NCBI GenBank assembly: GCA_947174805.1
Contig: CAMWKH010000013.1
Coordinates: 1 to 64,000 of the forward strand
Length of the DNA stretch: 64,000 nt
Direction of reading: 5' to 3'
Source of the DNA: an uncultured Roseburia sp.
Lineage (GTDB): Bacteria > Bacillota > Clostridia > Lachnospirales > Lachnospiraceae
This document shows, piece by piece, positions 9,750 to 17,365 of this stretch (positions are counted from its first letter, which is position 1; the number at the start of each line of letters is the position of its first letter). Below the pieces are notes generated by a model that did no database searches, had not been told where the DNA came from, and saw only the letters and a list, made by a program, of their open reading frames with translations. The translations under genes and the position numbers were made by a program.

Positions 9750-10716
9750 GAGGGGAAAACTTTGGGGAGATAAACCCTATTACTCTCTGGACTACTACTT
9801 AAAACAGACCTACGGGGAAAAAATCTACCGATTGTCATTAAACGGGGGCATGACCTGCCCCAACCGGGACGGTACACTGGGGGAGAGGGGATGCATTTTC
9901 TGCAGCCAGGGAGGCTCCGGAGATTTTGCCGCCTCCCCCGGCTTATCTATCACAAAACAGATTGAAGCATCAAAGGAAAAAATCAGGAAAAAGACTGCCG
10001 CAAGAAAGTTTATTGCATATTTTCAGGCATATACCAACACCTATGCACCGGTTTCCTACCTGGAAAACATATATATGGAAGCCGCTCTTCACCCGGATAT
10101 CATAATTCTGTCCATTGCCACAAGGCCGGACTGTCTCGGTGAGGAAGTTTTAGAGCTCTTATCCCGGGTTAATCAGATAAAACCCGTATGGATTGAACTC
10201 GGACTGCAAACCGTCCACCCTTCCACCAGAAACTGGATTCGCAGCGGATTTTCCCTGGAGGACTTTTACGGTGCCGTAAAAAATCTGAAAAGGCGAAAAA
10301 TTCCTGTGATTGTCCACGTGATTTTAGGCTTTCCCGGCGAAACCAGGGATATGATGCTGGACTCGGTTTCCTGCGCCGGGGCTCTTCCTATATTTGGAAT
10401 AAAACTTCAGCTGCTTCACATCTTAAAACACACAGATCTGGCCGCCCAATACGCCGCCGCCCCCTTTCCCCTTCCCGGGCTTTTGGAATATGCCCACCTT
10501 TTGGCAGAGTGCATCCAAATCCTCCCGGAACATATTACCATCCACAGGATTACCGGGGACGGGCCGAAAAATCTTTTACTTGCACCTCTTTGGAGTGCTG
10601 ATAAAAAACGTGTCTTAAACACAATACACAGGATACTTAGAGAAACAGACAGTTATCAGGGAAAAGGAGGAATCATATGGCAGAGCCAAATACAATCTAC
10701 AGAATTACCATATTAG
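9742..10716 (+). CDS. TIGR01212 family radical SAM protein (YtqA-like)
   Basis: Radical SAM enzyme of about 324 residues. The cluster-binding cysteines sit in the family arrangement TCPNRDGTLGERGCIFC near residues 36-52, a longer first spacing than the classic CX3CX2C. Later segments AYFQAYTNTYAP, LSIATRPDC, WIELGLQTVH and HVILGFPGET fit TIGR01212. The substrate of the family is not established to my knowledge. It starts inside the last codons of the malic enzyme gene and its own 3' end overlaps the DUF4364 gene by 40 bases, so three genes form one unit. Confidence 0.9.
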
Positions 10717-11192
10717 CAATGTTAGATAAAGTGGATTTTCCGCTTTCCAGTATACAGATCTCCAATTTTTTTCTGGAGAAAGACTACACCGACTATTTTA
10801 CCATTCAGCAGATTTTAAGCGGGCTTTTGGAATCTGAGCTGATTCGGAAAGAAAATACCCACAACAGCACCCGCTATTCCATCACCGGCGCCGGAAGAGA
10901 GACCTTAAAAATCCTTTCCGATAAGCTGAACAAAGATATTTTAGAAGACCTTAAAAATTTCTTTGAAGAGAATAAAATAAAGTACAAAAATGAAAATGCC
11001 GTGTTTTCCAATTATTACAAAGCTACACCCAACGGTTTTGGAGTGCGCTGCCAGTTAAAGGAAAATAACATCTCCGTCCTGGACATCACCATCCACGTGA
11101 CGGATGTAAACCAGGCACAGGCCATATGCAGAAACTGGAAGAAAAACTATATGGATGTGTACGCCTATCTGGCGGACACTTTAATCCGTTAA
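10677..11192 (+). CDS. DUF4364 family protein
   Basis: A 171-residue protein recognised as DUF4364, widespread in Clostridia. The N-terminal 75 residues (ITILAMLDKVDFPLSSIQIS, then a recognition-like helix and RYSITGAGRETL) look like a winged-helix module, so a transcriptional role is plausible. The C-terminal half is a small alpha/beta region without catalytic signature. ATG is preceded by AAAGGAGG at good distance and lies inside the end of the radical SAM gene. It ends before a strong bidirectional terminator. Confidence 0.85.
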   Translation: MAEPNTIYRITILAMLDKVDFPLSSIQISNFFLEKDYTDYFTIQQILSGLLESELIRKENTHNSTRYSITGAGRETLKILSDKLNKDILEDLKNFFEENKIKYKNENAVFSNYYKATPNGFGVRCQLKENNISVLDITIHVTDVNQAQAICRNWKKNYMDVYAYLADTLIR

Positions 11193-11230
11193 AAAGCAGG
11201 TATTTTACTATGCCTTAAATTGACGTTTCT

Positions 11231-11268
11231 AAGAGTGGGCAGTGACCCAATCGCCGCTGCCCACTCTT
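11231..11268. terminator. Bidirectional intrinsic terminator
   Basis: Perfect 12-base inverted repeat AAGAGTGGGCAG / CTGCCCACTCTT with a 14-base loop between the convergent DUF4364 and PTS genes. T-rich flanks are modest on both strands. Confidence 0.75.
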
Positions 11269-11273
11269 CTGTT

Positions 11274-13133
11274 TCAGCTTAACTGCTCCAAAATCCATGC
11301 CACATCGTCCGTAGTTTTCATTTTTTCAAGCACCGCCTCATCTTCCAGTGCCTCGCAAATTTTTGACAGCAAATCAAGATGTTCATCTCCGATTCCTGCA
11401 ATTCCGAAAATCAACTGGGCCATCTCCCCTCCGAAATCAATTCCCTGGGGATACTGTACCAGAACAATTCCCGTCTTTTTTACGGTTCCCTTTGCCTCTG
11501 AAGTTCCGTGAGGAATTGCAATCCCCATACCCATATAGGTGGTCACCATCTTCTCCCGCTCCACCATGGCGTCCACATAGGCTTCCTCTGCACATCCCTG
11601 TTTCACCAGCAAAGCTCCTGCTGCCCGAATTGCCTCTTCCTTGGAAACAGACGCCTGATTTAACACAACTCCCTTTTCATCTATCACCCTGTTTCCCGAA
11701 GCCTCTTTTTTCTCCTCACTTTTTGCCTGTGGAATTTCCGGTTTTGTTGATTTGCACAATTCCTCATACAGCGCATCCAGGGAAGGATCGGCCAGGAAAT
11801 TGCCTATGGTAATTAATCTTGCCCCGGGAGCGGATTTTTTCGCCCTATCCGCCAAAGCCGCCTGCACCACTGCCACGTCACAGTCCGCCGGGATATTGTC
11901 CACGGAAGTATTTTTAACCGTAATCTCCGGCCTTACATTATGGATGCGGTTTCTGAATTTCGTTGCACCCATCGCAGAGGAACCCATACCTGCGTCACAG
12001 GCAAAAATGATTTTTTTCACAGCGGATGCATCCAGGGAAATCTCTTCCACCTGGCCTTTTGACTCTGCTTTCATCCGGCTCATGCTGTCCTTGGCATCCG
12101 CCAGACCCTTTTTCCCTTCCGAAAACTTTATGATAGGAGAGGCAATCACAAAAGACACCGCCGCCGCAATGGCTACTCCAATCACCGTAAAGACTATTTT
12201 ATCCTTTGGCGCCATTGCCAAGAGAGCTATCATAGAGCCGGGGGAAGCCGGAGCTTTTAAGCCGCACCCTGTCAGGGAAAAGAAAGCGATAGCACAGATA
12301 TTTCCCACAATAGGCGCAAGAATCACCATAGGATTCATCAGTATGTAGGGAAAATAAATCTCATGTATCCCCCCGAAAAAGTGGATTATCACTGCGCCGG
12401 GAGCGGACTGCTTCGCCGTTTTGTCTTTTGCAAAAAAGCAGTAGGCCAAAAGCACCCCAAGACCAGGCCCCGGGTTTGCCTCAAGCATATACATAATGGA
12501 GCTTCCCAGCTCCTCCGCCTGAGTGGAGCCGATGGGGGTAAAAATCCCCTGGTTGATGGCGTTATTTAAAAAGAGCACTTTGGCCGGCTCAATAAATACT
12601 GCAAGAAGGGGCAAAAGACTGTGGGTTACCAAAATTTCCACCCCTGCGGAAAGCAGGGAAAGAATTGCAGTCATCACAGGCCCAACCACAAAATAACCGA
12701 TGATTGCCACAATCATGCCGATGATTCCAACGGAAAAATTGTTGATCAGCATTTCAAATCCTGTGGGCATACGCTCTTCCATGGCCTTGTCAAACATTTT
12801 TATGGCCCATCCTGCAAAGGGCCCTATCACCATGGCTCCAAGGAGCATGGGCTCCCCTGCGGTTCCCCCTACTCCGGCAATACACCCCATCACTGCAATG
12901 GCGCCCATCACTCTTCCCCGCTCTCCCCCGATTAAAGAACCTCCGGTGGAGGCAATTAAAACAGGCAAGAGATAGGTCAGCATATAAGGCTGAATCGACG
13001 CTAACCCCTCATTGGGTATCCAGCCGTCTGCAATAAACAGCGCCGTGATAAATCCCCATGCGATAAACGCCCCGATATTCGGCATAACCATGGAAGATAA
13101 AAACTTTCCGAATTTTTGAACTTTACTTTTCAT
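11274..13133 (-). CDS. mtlA: Mannitol-type PTS transporter, EIICBA
   Basis: Membrane sugar-alcohol permease that phosphorylates its substrate during uptake. Domains are EIIC (about 1-340, several membrane spans, substrate motif GGIHEIYF at 254-261), EIIB with phospho-cysteine C379 in IFACDAGMGSS, and EIIA with phospho-histidine H542 in GIAIPHGT. Sequence along the EIIC closely follows E. coli MtlA. ATG is preceded by GGAGAGGAG. No mannitol-1-phosphate dehydrogenase (mtlD) is nearby; instead the operon carries a sorbose-1-phosphate-reductase-like enzyme and a DeoR regulator, so the real substrate may be another hexitol or a ketose. It would receive phosphate from HPr and EI, encoded just upstream. 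Confidence 0.9.
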   Translation of the reverse strand: MKSKVQKFGKFLSSMVMPNIGAFIAWGFITALFIADGWIPNEGLASIQPYMLTYLLPVLIASTGGSLIGGERGRVMGAIAVMGCIAGVGGTAGEPMLLGAMVIGPFAGWAIKMFDKAMEERMPTGFEMLINNFSVGIIGMIVAIIGYFVVGPVMTAILSLLSAGVEILVTHSLLPLLAVFIEPAKVLFLNNAINQGIFTPIGSTQAEELGSSIMYMLEANPGPGLGVLLAYCFFAKDKTAKQSAPGAVIIHFFGGIHEIYFPYILMNPMVILAPIVGNICAIAFFSLTGCGLKAPASPGSMIALLAMAPKDKIVFTVIGVAIAAAVSFVIASPIIKFSEGKKGLADAKDSMSRMKAESKGQVEEISLDASAVKKIIFACDAGMGSSAMGATKFRNRIHNVRPEITVKNTSVDNIPADCDVAVVQAALADRAKKSAPGARLITIGNFLADPSLDALYEELCKSTKPEIPQAKSEEKKEASGNRVIDEKGVVLNQASVSKEEAIRAAGALLVKQGCAEEAYVDAMVEREKMVTTYMGMGIAIPHGTSEAKGTVKKTGIVLVQYPQGIDFGGEMAQLIFGIAGIGDEHLDLLSKICEALEDEAVLEKMKTTDDVAWILEQLS

Positions 13134-13167
13134 GCTGCACTTCTCCTCTCCATCTATTGGGGGAACA

Positions 13168-13932
13168 TCACTTTAATAAACGCACACCGGCTTTTTCACA
13201 CTGCATCTGAAAATCCCCAGGTATATTCTCATCTGTAATCACCATATTCACAGCCTCAATCCCGCAGATATGGAAGGTGCTTTTTTTGTCAATTTTGGAA
13301 GAATCCATAAGAATCATCTTTTCTTCCGACTGCTTAAGCACCGCCTGCTTTAAATAAGATTCCATTAAAACCCCGCAGGAAAATCCCGTGTCCTTATGAT
13401 AACTGGTAACCCCCAGAACCGCCAGGTCAAAATTTACGGATTTTACGGAATTCACCGCCTCCATGCCGCAGACACTCATGCTGTATTTATTCAGTTCCCC
13501 TCCCAGAATAAACACGGTGGGATTTTTCAGTTTGGACAATTCCATGACGCAGTCCATGCTGCTGGTAAAAATAAAGTTGGGCTGATCCGGCCATATTTTT
13601 GCCAGGGCGGTGGTGGTGCTCCCGGAATCCAGATAAACCGTAGTGTTTGGTTTTATAAAAGGCAGGGTCTTTTTTGCTATCCCCTCTTTTTCCTCCACAT
13701 TCCTCACGGCACGCCTGGCAATGGAATCGTCTGTACCGAGAACTACCTCCACGGACTTCGCCCCTCCGTGGATACGGACAATTTTTTTCGCCTCATCCAA
13801 TGCTTTTAAATCTGTGCGCAGGGTCATCTGGGAGACATTTGGAAAATTCTTTTCCAGCTGGGCAAAGGTAATATTTCCCTTTTCATTTATAAAATCTACA
13901 ATAGCATTTCTGCGCTGTTCCATACTGTCCAT
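13168..13932 (-). CDS. DeoR family transcriptional regulator
   Basis: A 254-residue DeoR-type repressor. An N-terminal winged helix (ITFAQLEKNFPNVSQMTLRTDL, about 19-40) with the IVRIHGGA wing is followed by a sugar-phosphate sensor domain with DSGSTTTALAK. It lies between the dehydrogenase and PTS permease genes, five bases after the former. It probably binds the repeated TTGTTGTT elements around the operon promoter and is released by a sugar phosphate; that link is inference. Confidence 0.9.
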   Translation of the reverse strand: MDSMEQRRNAIVDFINEKGNITFAQLEKNFPNVSQMTLRTDLKALDEAKKIVRIHGGAKSVEVVLGTDDSIARRAVRNVEEKEGIAKKTLPFIKPNTTVYLDSGSTTTALAKIWPDQPNFIFTSSMDCVMELSKLKNPTVFILGGELNKYSMSVCGMEAVNSVKSVNFDLAVLGVTSYHKDTGFSCGVLMESYLKQAVLKQSEEKMILMDSSKIDKKSTFHICGIEAVNMVITDENIPGDFQMQCEKAGVRLLK

Positions 13933-13936
13933 AACA

Positions 13937-15199
13937 TTAGTCCTCTACAAAATTTTTAAGAAGGTATTCTTCTGCCTCCGGGCACCACAACCCTTTGTTT
14001 GCATCTAAAATATCAGCCAGGCCTGCAAACCGCTCATCCTCACTTCCCTTTGCCCTGAAATCAGTAAGGGCCGTTAAGGGCATATTTAGATGGGTGTAAA
14101 TCAGCTTTTTGCCCCCGGGGATTTTCGGCAGGTTTAATGTGGTCTCCGCCACTGCGTCCAAACCGCCCACATGTGTTACCATCACAGCGGGATTGATGCG
14201 CTTTGCTGCGGTAAGCTCTAAGGATTCTATCATATCCGCCGTATTTCCCCCGGTAGTCCCCATCACATGGGTAGAGTTGTAATGTACGTCATAAAAATTC
14301 ATTTTTGCGCTAAACTTTGTGTCCGTAGGCCCGGCAAAGAAATTCAGGCAGCCGTCTCTTCCCAAAACTCCGCTGCTTTGCTCTACCACCTGGGCAATGG
14401 GTGCATAGCAGAATACATCGTCAAATCCCGTTCCCCCTGTAAGTTCCCTTAACGCTTTCACCGGGTCCGCCATAGCCCCTGTATTCACAAAATGAAGGTC
14501 AATGCCGTCGGCCTTTGCCTCCGCAATGGGGAAAAGTTCTTCCGCCCTCTTTAATCTGTCCTCGTCCACATCCGTCACCACTACCATAGAGGGGCGCACA
14601 TCTCTGTGGAGGGCATAGGTCAAAGCCCCCAGTCCCATAGGCCCTGCCCCTGCCATAATCGCCAGCTTTCCTCCCTCTTTGATACCCATTTCATGGTGAT
14701 AAACTCCCATTTCTGTGTGGTAAGCAGCGTTAAAGGCTCCGATACTGCAGGACATAGGCTCTGCCAGGGAAGCTTCATAGTAAGCCCGGCCTTTGTACTC
14801 TAAGAGACAGCCCAGCTCCATAACCTCTGCCGGGATCACGCAGTAGGTACAGTCCCCGCCGAAAAATTCATAGGAATATCCCGGGCTCCACATGGTTCCC
14901 TTGTAATTTAGGGCAGGCTGCAGGGTAAATTTCATTCCCGGTTTAAATTTATCCTGGTGGGCCGCCCCAACTTTCACAATATCCCCTGCAAATTCATGTC
15001 CCATAATGGCCGGATGCTCCGCCACGTCCTCATGGACGCGCTTGTGCTCGGTTCCCAGGATAGCGCATTTGTAGGTTGACATGCAAATACTGTCCGAAAT
15101 TACCTTAACTAAAATTTCATCCTCTTTGATTTCCGGCAATTCAAACTCATCCACCCTCAAGTCATTTGCTCCGTGAAGTCTCACCGCTTTTGTTTTCAT
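13937..15199 (-). CDS. L-sorbose-1-phosphate reductase-like zinc-dependent alcohol dehydrogenase
   Basis: A 420-residue medium-chain dehydrogenase. It strongly resembles E. coli-type SorE, which reduces L-sorbose 1-phosphate to glucitol 6-phosphate: the start MKTKAVRLHGANDLRVDEFELP, MGHEFAGDI with catalytic His/Glu, AEPMSCSIGAFNAAYH, and CLNFFAGPTDTKFSAKMNFY are all conserved. The nucleotide loop is MAGAGPMGLGAL near 200. The structural-zinc cysteine cluster of classic ADHs is absent, as in SorE. It is first in an operon with a DeoR regulator and a mannitol-type PTS, behind a perfect promoter. Exact substrate is uncertain because the transporter is not a sorbose-type PTS. Confidence 0.85.
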   Translation of the reverse strand: MKTKAVRLHGANDLRVDEFELPEIKEDEILVKVISDSICMSTYKCAILGTEHKRVHEDVAEHPAIMGHEFAGDIVKVGAAHQDKFKPGMKFTLQPALNYKGTMWSPGYSYEFFGGDCTYCVIPAEVMELGCLLEYKGRAYYEASLAEPMSCSIGAFNAAYHTEMGVYHHEMGIKEGGKLAIMAGAGPMGLGALTYALHRDVRPSMVVVTDVDEDRLKRAEELFPIAEAKADGIDLHFVNTGAMADPVKALRELTGGTGFDDVFCYAPIAQVVEQSSGVLGRDGCLNFFAGPTDTKFSAKMNFYDVHYNSTHVMGTTGGNTADMIESLELTAAKRINPAVMVTHVGGLDAVAETTLNLPKIPGGKKLIYTHLNMPLTALTDFRAKGSEDERFAGLADILDANKGLWCPEAEEYLLKNFVED

Positions 15200-15256
15200 A
15201 ATAAAAGCTCCTTTCTATTATTTTAATAATTTTATTTTGTTTTAAAAGCTATAATT

Positions 15257-15285
15257 ATTATAACAACAATACTTTCCCCTGTCAA
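15257..15285 (-). promoter_or_regulatory. SigA-type promoter of the sorE-like operon
   Basis: Minus-strand TTGACA, 17 bases, TATAAT, a consensus promoter. The spacer contains TATTGTTGTT, repeated in inverted orientation at 15317-15326, so regulator binding would cover or loop the promoter. Confidence 0.85.
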
Positions 15286-15318
15286 TACTTTTATTTTAAA
15301 AGTTATCTTTTTTGTTTA

Positions 15319-15336
15319 TTGTTGTTTCAACAACAA
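15319..15336. promoter_or_regulatory. Probable operator palindrome
   Basis: TTGTTGTT-TC-AACAACAA, a perfect eight-base inverted repeat, about 35 bases upstream of the -35 box. A related half site lies inside the promoter spacer at 15262-15271. The most likely ligand is the DeoR regulator of the same operon. Confidence 0.5.
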
Positions 15337-15365
15337 AAAAGACTATAACCATTTCCGTTACAGCC
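15335..15365 (-). terminator. Intrinsic terminator of the fruR-fruK-fruA-ptsH-ptsI operon
   Basis: Minus strand GGCTGTAAC, a short loop, GTTATAGTC (nine pairs including G-U wobbles), then TTTTTT. It separates ptsI from the sorE-like operon. Confidence 0.8.
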
Positions 15366-15388
15366 TTTTTTGCGATTCACATGGTTCT

Positions 15389-17017
15389 CTATTTACTTAA
15401 GTCCAGACTCCTGATTTTATCCCGGAGGGGAAGCACATAGGAGGGAGAGACAGAGAGCTCATCCACTCCCATCCGAAGGAAACGCTCTGTAAGTTCCAAA
15501 TCCGCCCCCAGTTCCCCACAGATGCCTACCCAGATATTTTCCTTATGGGCATTTTGGCACACCATATCAATCATCCGCAATACCGCTTCATGATGGGGAT
15601 AAAAAAAGGAGTCAAGTTTTGGATTCTGGCGGTCTATGGCCATGGTATACTGGGAGAGGTCATTTGTCCCGATGCTGAAAAAGTCAACTTCCTTTGCCAG
15701 CAAATCGCTTATCATCACAGCGGCGGGGGTTTCTATCATAATCCCTTCCTCTATGTCATTGTAACTAATATTTTCTTCTCTCAGCTCCGCCCTCACCTGG
15801 GCCGAAATTTCTTTTATCTTTTTTACCTCCTCAAGAGACGTTATCATAGGATACATAACTGCAAGTTTTCCAAACTCCGAGGCCCGGTAAATGGCCCTTA
15901 GCTGGGTCTTAAAGATGTCCGGCCTATTCAGGCAGATTCTGATTGCCCGAAGCCCCATAGCGGGGTTTTCCTCTTTATCCAAATCAAAATAATCCGCCTG
16001 TTTGTCCGCCCCGATATCTAAAGTCCTTATAATCACGCGTTTTCCCGCCATGGTCTCCGCAGCTTTTTTATAAATCAAAAACTGCTCTTCCTCTGTGGGA
16101 TATGTACTGCTCTCCAAGTACACAAATTCGCTTCGGAAAAGTCCGATACCCCCGGCATCATTGGCAAGGACATAAGCCAAATCCTTTACGTTGCCGATAT
16201 TTGCATACACAAGAACGGTTTTCCCGTCTTTTGTAATATTTTCCTGTCCCTTAAGTTCCAAGAGAAGTCTCTGTTTTTCCAGTTCCTCATCCTTGGCTTT
16301 CTTTAAATCCGCCAGGGTCTTTTCATCCGGCTCCACATAGATAACTCCGGCAAAACCGTCCACAACAGCCATTTTCCCCTCCAGTTCGGGAGAGAGTTCA
16401 ATATTTACCCCGATAAGGGCCGGAATATTCATAGTACGGGCAAGGATTGCCGTGTGGGAATTGGTAGAGCCGTGGACTGTGACAAAGGAAAGCACCATAT
16501 TTTTGTCAAGCTGCACCGTCTCACTGGGGGCCAGATCATCCGCAAGTATAATGGAAGGTTCACCGGAAATATCATTTGTCCCTTCCGCATTGGAAAGGAT
16601 TCTTACCACCCGCTCGGAAATATCCTTAACGTCAGCCGCCCGCTCCTTCATATAGGCGTCATCCATAGAGGAAAACATCTCCGCAAAATTATCTGCGGTG
16701 ATGCCTACGGCGTATTCCGCATTGACGCTTTGCTTTGTGATAATATTTTCAATGGAATCCACATAATCCCCATCATCAAGCATCATCTGATGGATTTCAA
16801 ATATGGCGGCGTTTGCCTCCCCCACTTCAACTTTTGCTTTCTCGTACAACTGGGCAAGCTGATTTTTGGCCGTCTCTTTGGCCTCCTCAAAACGCTTGAT
16901 TTCTTTATCCGTATCTTCAATTTTTCTTCTGACAATGCTCTGTTCCCTTTTTGTCATAAGATGTATTTTTCCGATTGCAATTCCGCCATAGACACTTTTG
17001 CCGCTATACTTCTCCAT
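15389..17017 (-). CDS. ptsI: Phosphoenolpyruvate-protein phosphotransferase (PTS enzyme I)
   Basis: Cytoplasmic enzyme that takes phosphate from phosphoenolpyruvate and passes it to HPr. At 542 residues it is slightly shorter than typical EI. The N-terminal HPr-binding helical domain is followed by active His188 in VTVHGSTNSHTAI, where most EIs read GGRTSHTAI, and a PEP-binding barrel with GIGLFRSEF, MGLRAIRI and a C-terminal SIGTNDLSQYTMA and CGELG. It follows ptsH after 68 bases that contain a stable hairpin, and ends at a terminator. Confidence 0.96.
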   Translation of the reverse strand: MEKYSGKSVYGGIAIGKIHLMTKREQSIVRRKIEDTDKEIKRFEEAKETAKNQLAQLYEKAKVEVGEANAAIFEIHQMMLDDGDYVDSIENIITKQSVNAEYAVGITADNFAEMFSSMDDAYMKERAADVKDISERVVRILSNAEGTNDISGEPSIILADDLAPSETVQLDKNMVLSFVTVHGSTNSHTAILARTMNIPALIGVNIELSPELEGKMAVVDGFAGVIYVEPDEKTLADLKKAKDEELEKQRLLLELKGQENITKDGKTVLVYANIGNVKDLAYVLANDAGGIGLFRSEFVYLESSTYPTEEEQFLIYKKAAETMAGKRVIIRTLDIGADKQADYFDLDKEENPAMGLRAIRICLNRPDIFKTQLRAIYRASEFGKLAVMYPMITSLEEVKKIKEISAQVRAELREENISYNDIEEGIMIETPAAVMISDLLAKEVDFFSIGTNDLSQYTMAIDRQNPKLDSFFYPHHEAVLRMIDMVCQNAHKENIWVGICGELGADLELTERFLRMGVDELSVSPSYVLPLRDKIRSLDLSK

Positions 17018-17037
17018 TCTAAACCCTCCTTATTTTT

Positions 17038-17063
17038 GCCCGCCCGGTTCTTACCAGGCGGGC
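17038..17063 (-). other. Intercistronic hairpin between ptsH and ptsI
   Basis: GCCCGCC / GGCGGGC seven-base stem with a further GGT/ACC inner stem. On the transcript it is followed by A-rich sequence, so it is not a normal terminator. It may stabilise the upstream ptsH message or set relative HPr/EI levels. Confidence 0.55.
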
Positions 17064-17085
17064 CCACAAACGGACTTTTGCAGTT

Positions 17086-17343
17086 TTACAGGTTTGCCTT
17101 TAAAAATTCCTCCAGTTTTGCTGCAGCAGCCTCCTCATCTTCCCCTTCCACCGTAACGGTGATTTCCTGTCCCTGCTTTACCGCAAGTCCCATCACACCG
17201 AAAATTTTCTTTGCGCTTACGGATTTTCCCTCTTTTGCGATTTTCACATCGGAGGCAAAGGACGCTGCCGCCTTCACAAACTCTCCTGCCGGTCTTGCAT
17301 GGATTCCCTCTGGATCTGTGATAACATACTTGAATTCTTTCAT
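17086..17343 (-). CDS. ptsH: HPr family phosphocarrier protein lacking Ser46
   Basis: An 85-residue phosphocarrier between EI and EIIA domains. The catalytic site GIHARPAG with His15 and Arg17 is intact. Aligned to B. subtilis HPr, the regulatory Ser46 in NLKSIMGVMSL is replaced: here the sequence is SAKKIFGVMGL, with Lys46 and Phe48. It therefore should transfer phosphate but not be a substrate for HPr kinase, so it cannot act as the CcpA corepressor. It sits between fruA and ptsI in the fructose operon, with ATG preceded by GGAGG. A second, canonical HPr elsewhere in the genome is expected. Confidence 0.93.
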   Translation of the reverse strand: MKEFKYVITDPEGIHARPAGEFVKAAASFASDVKIAKEGKSVSAKKIFGVMGLAVKQGQEITVTVEGEDEEAAAAKLEEFLKANL

Positions 17344-17365
17344 TTTAATTTCCTCCTATATTCTT

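Noticed and set aside
11752-12348. Plus-strand open frame of about 200 codons opposite the mannitol-type PTS gene
   Set aside because: Antisense to conserved EIIC and EIIB coding sequence; no supporting start or homology.
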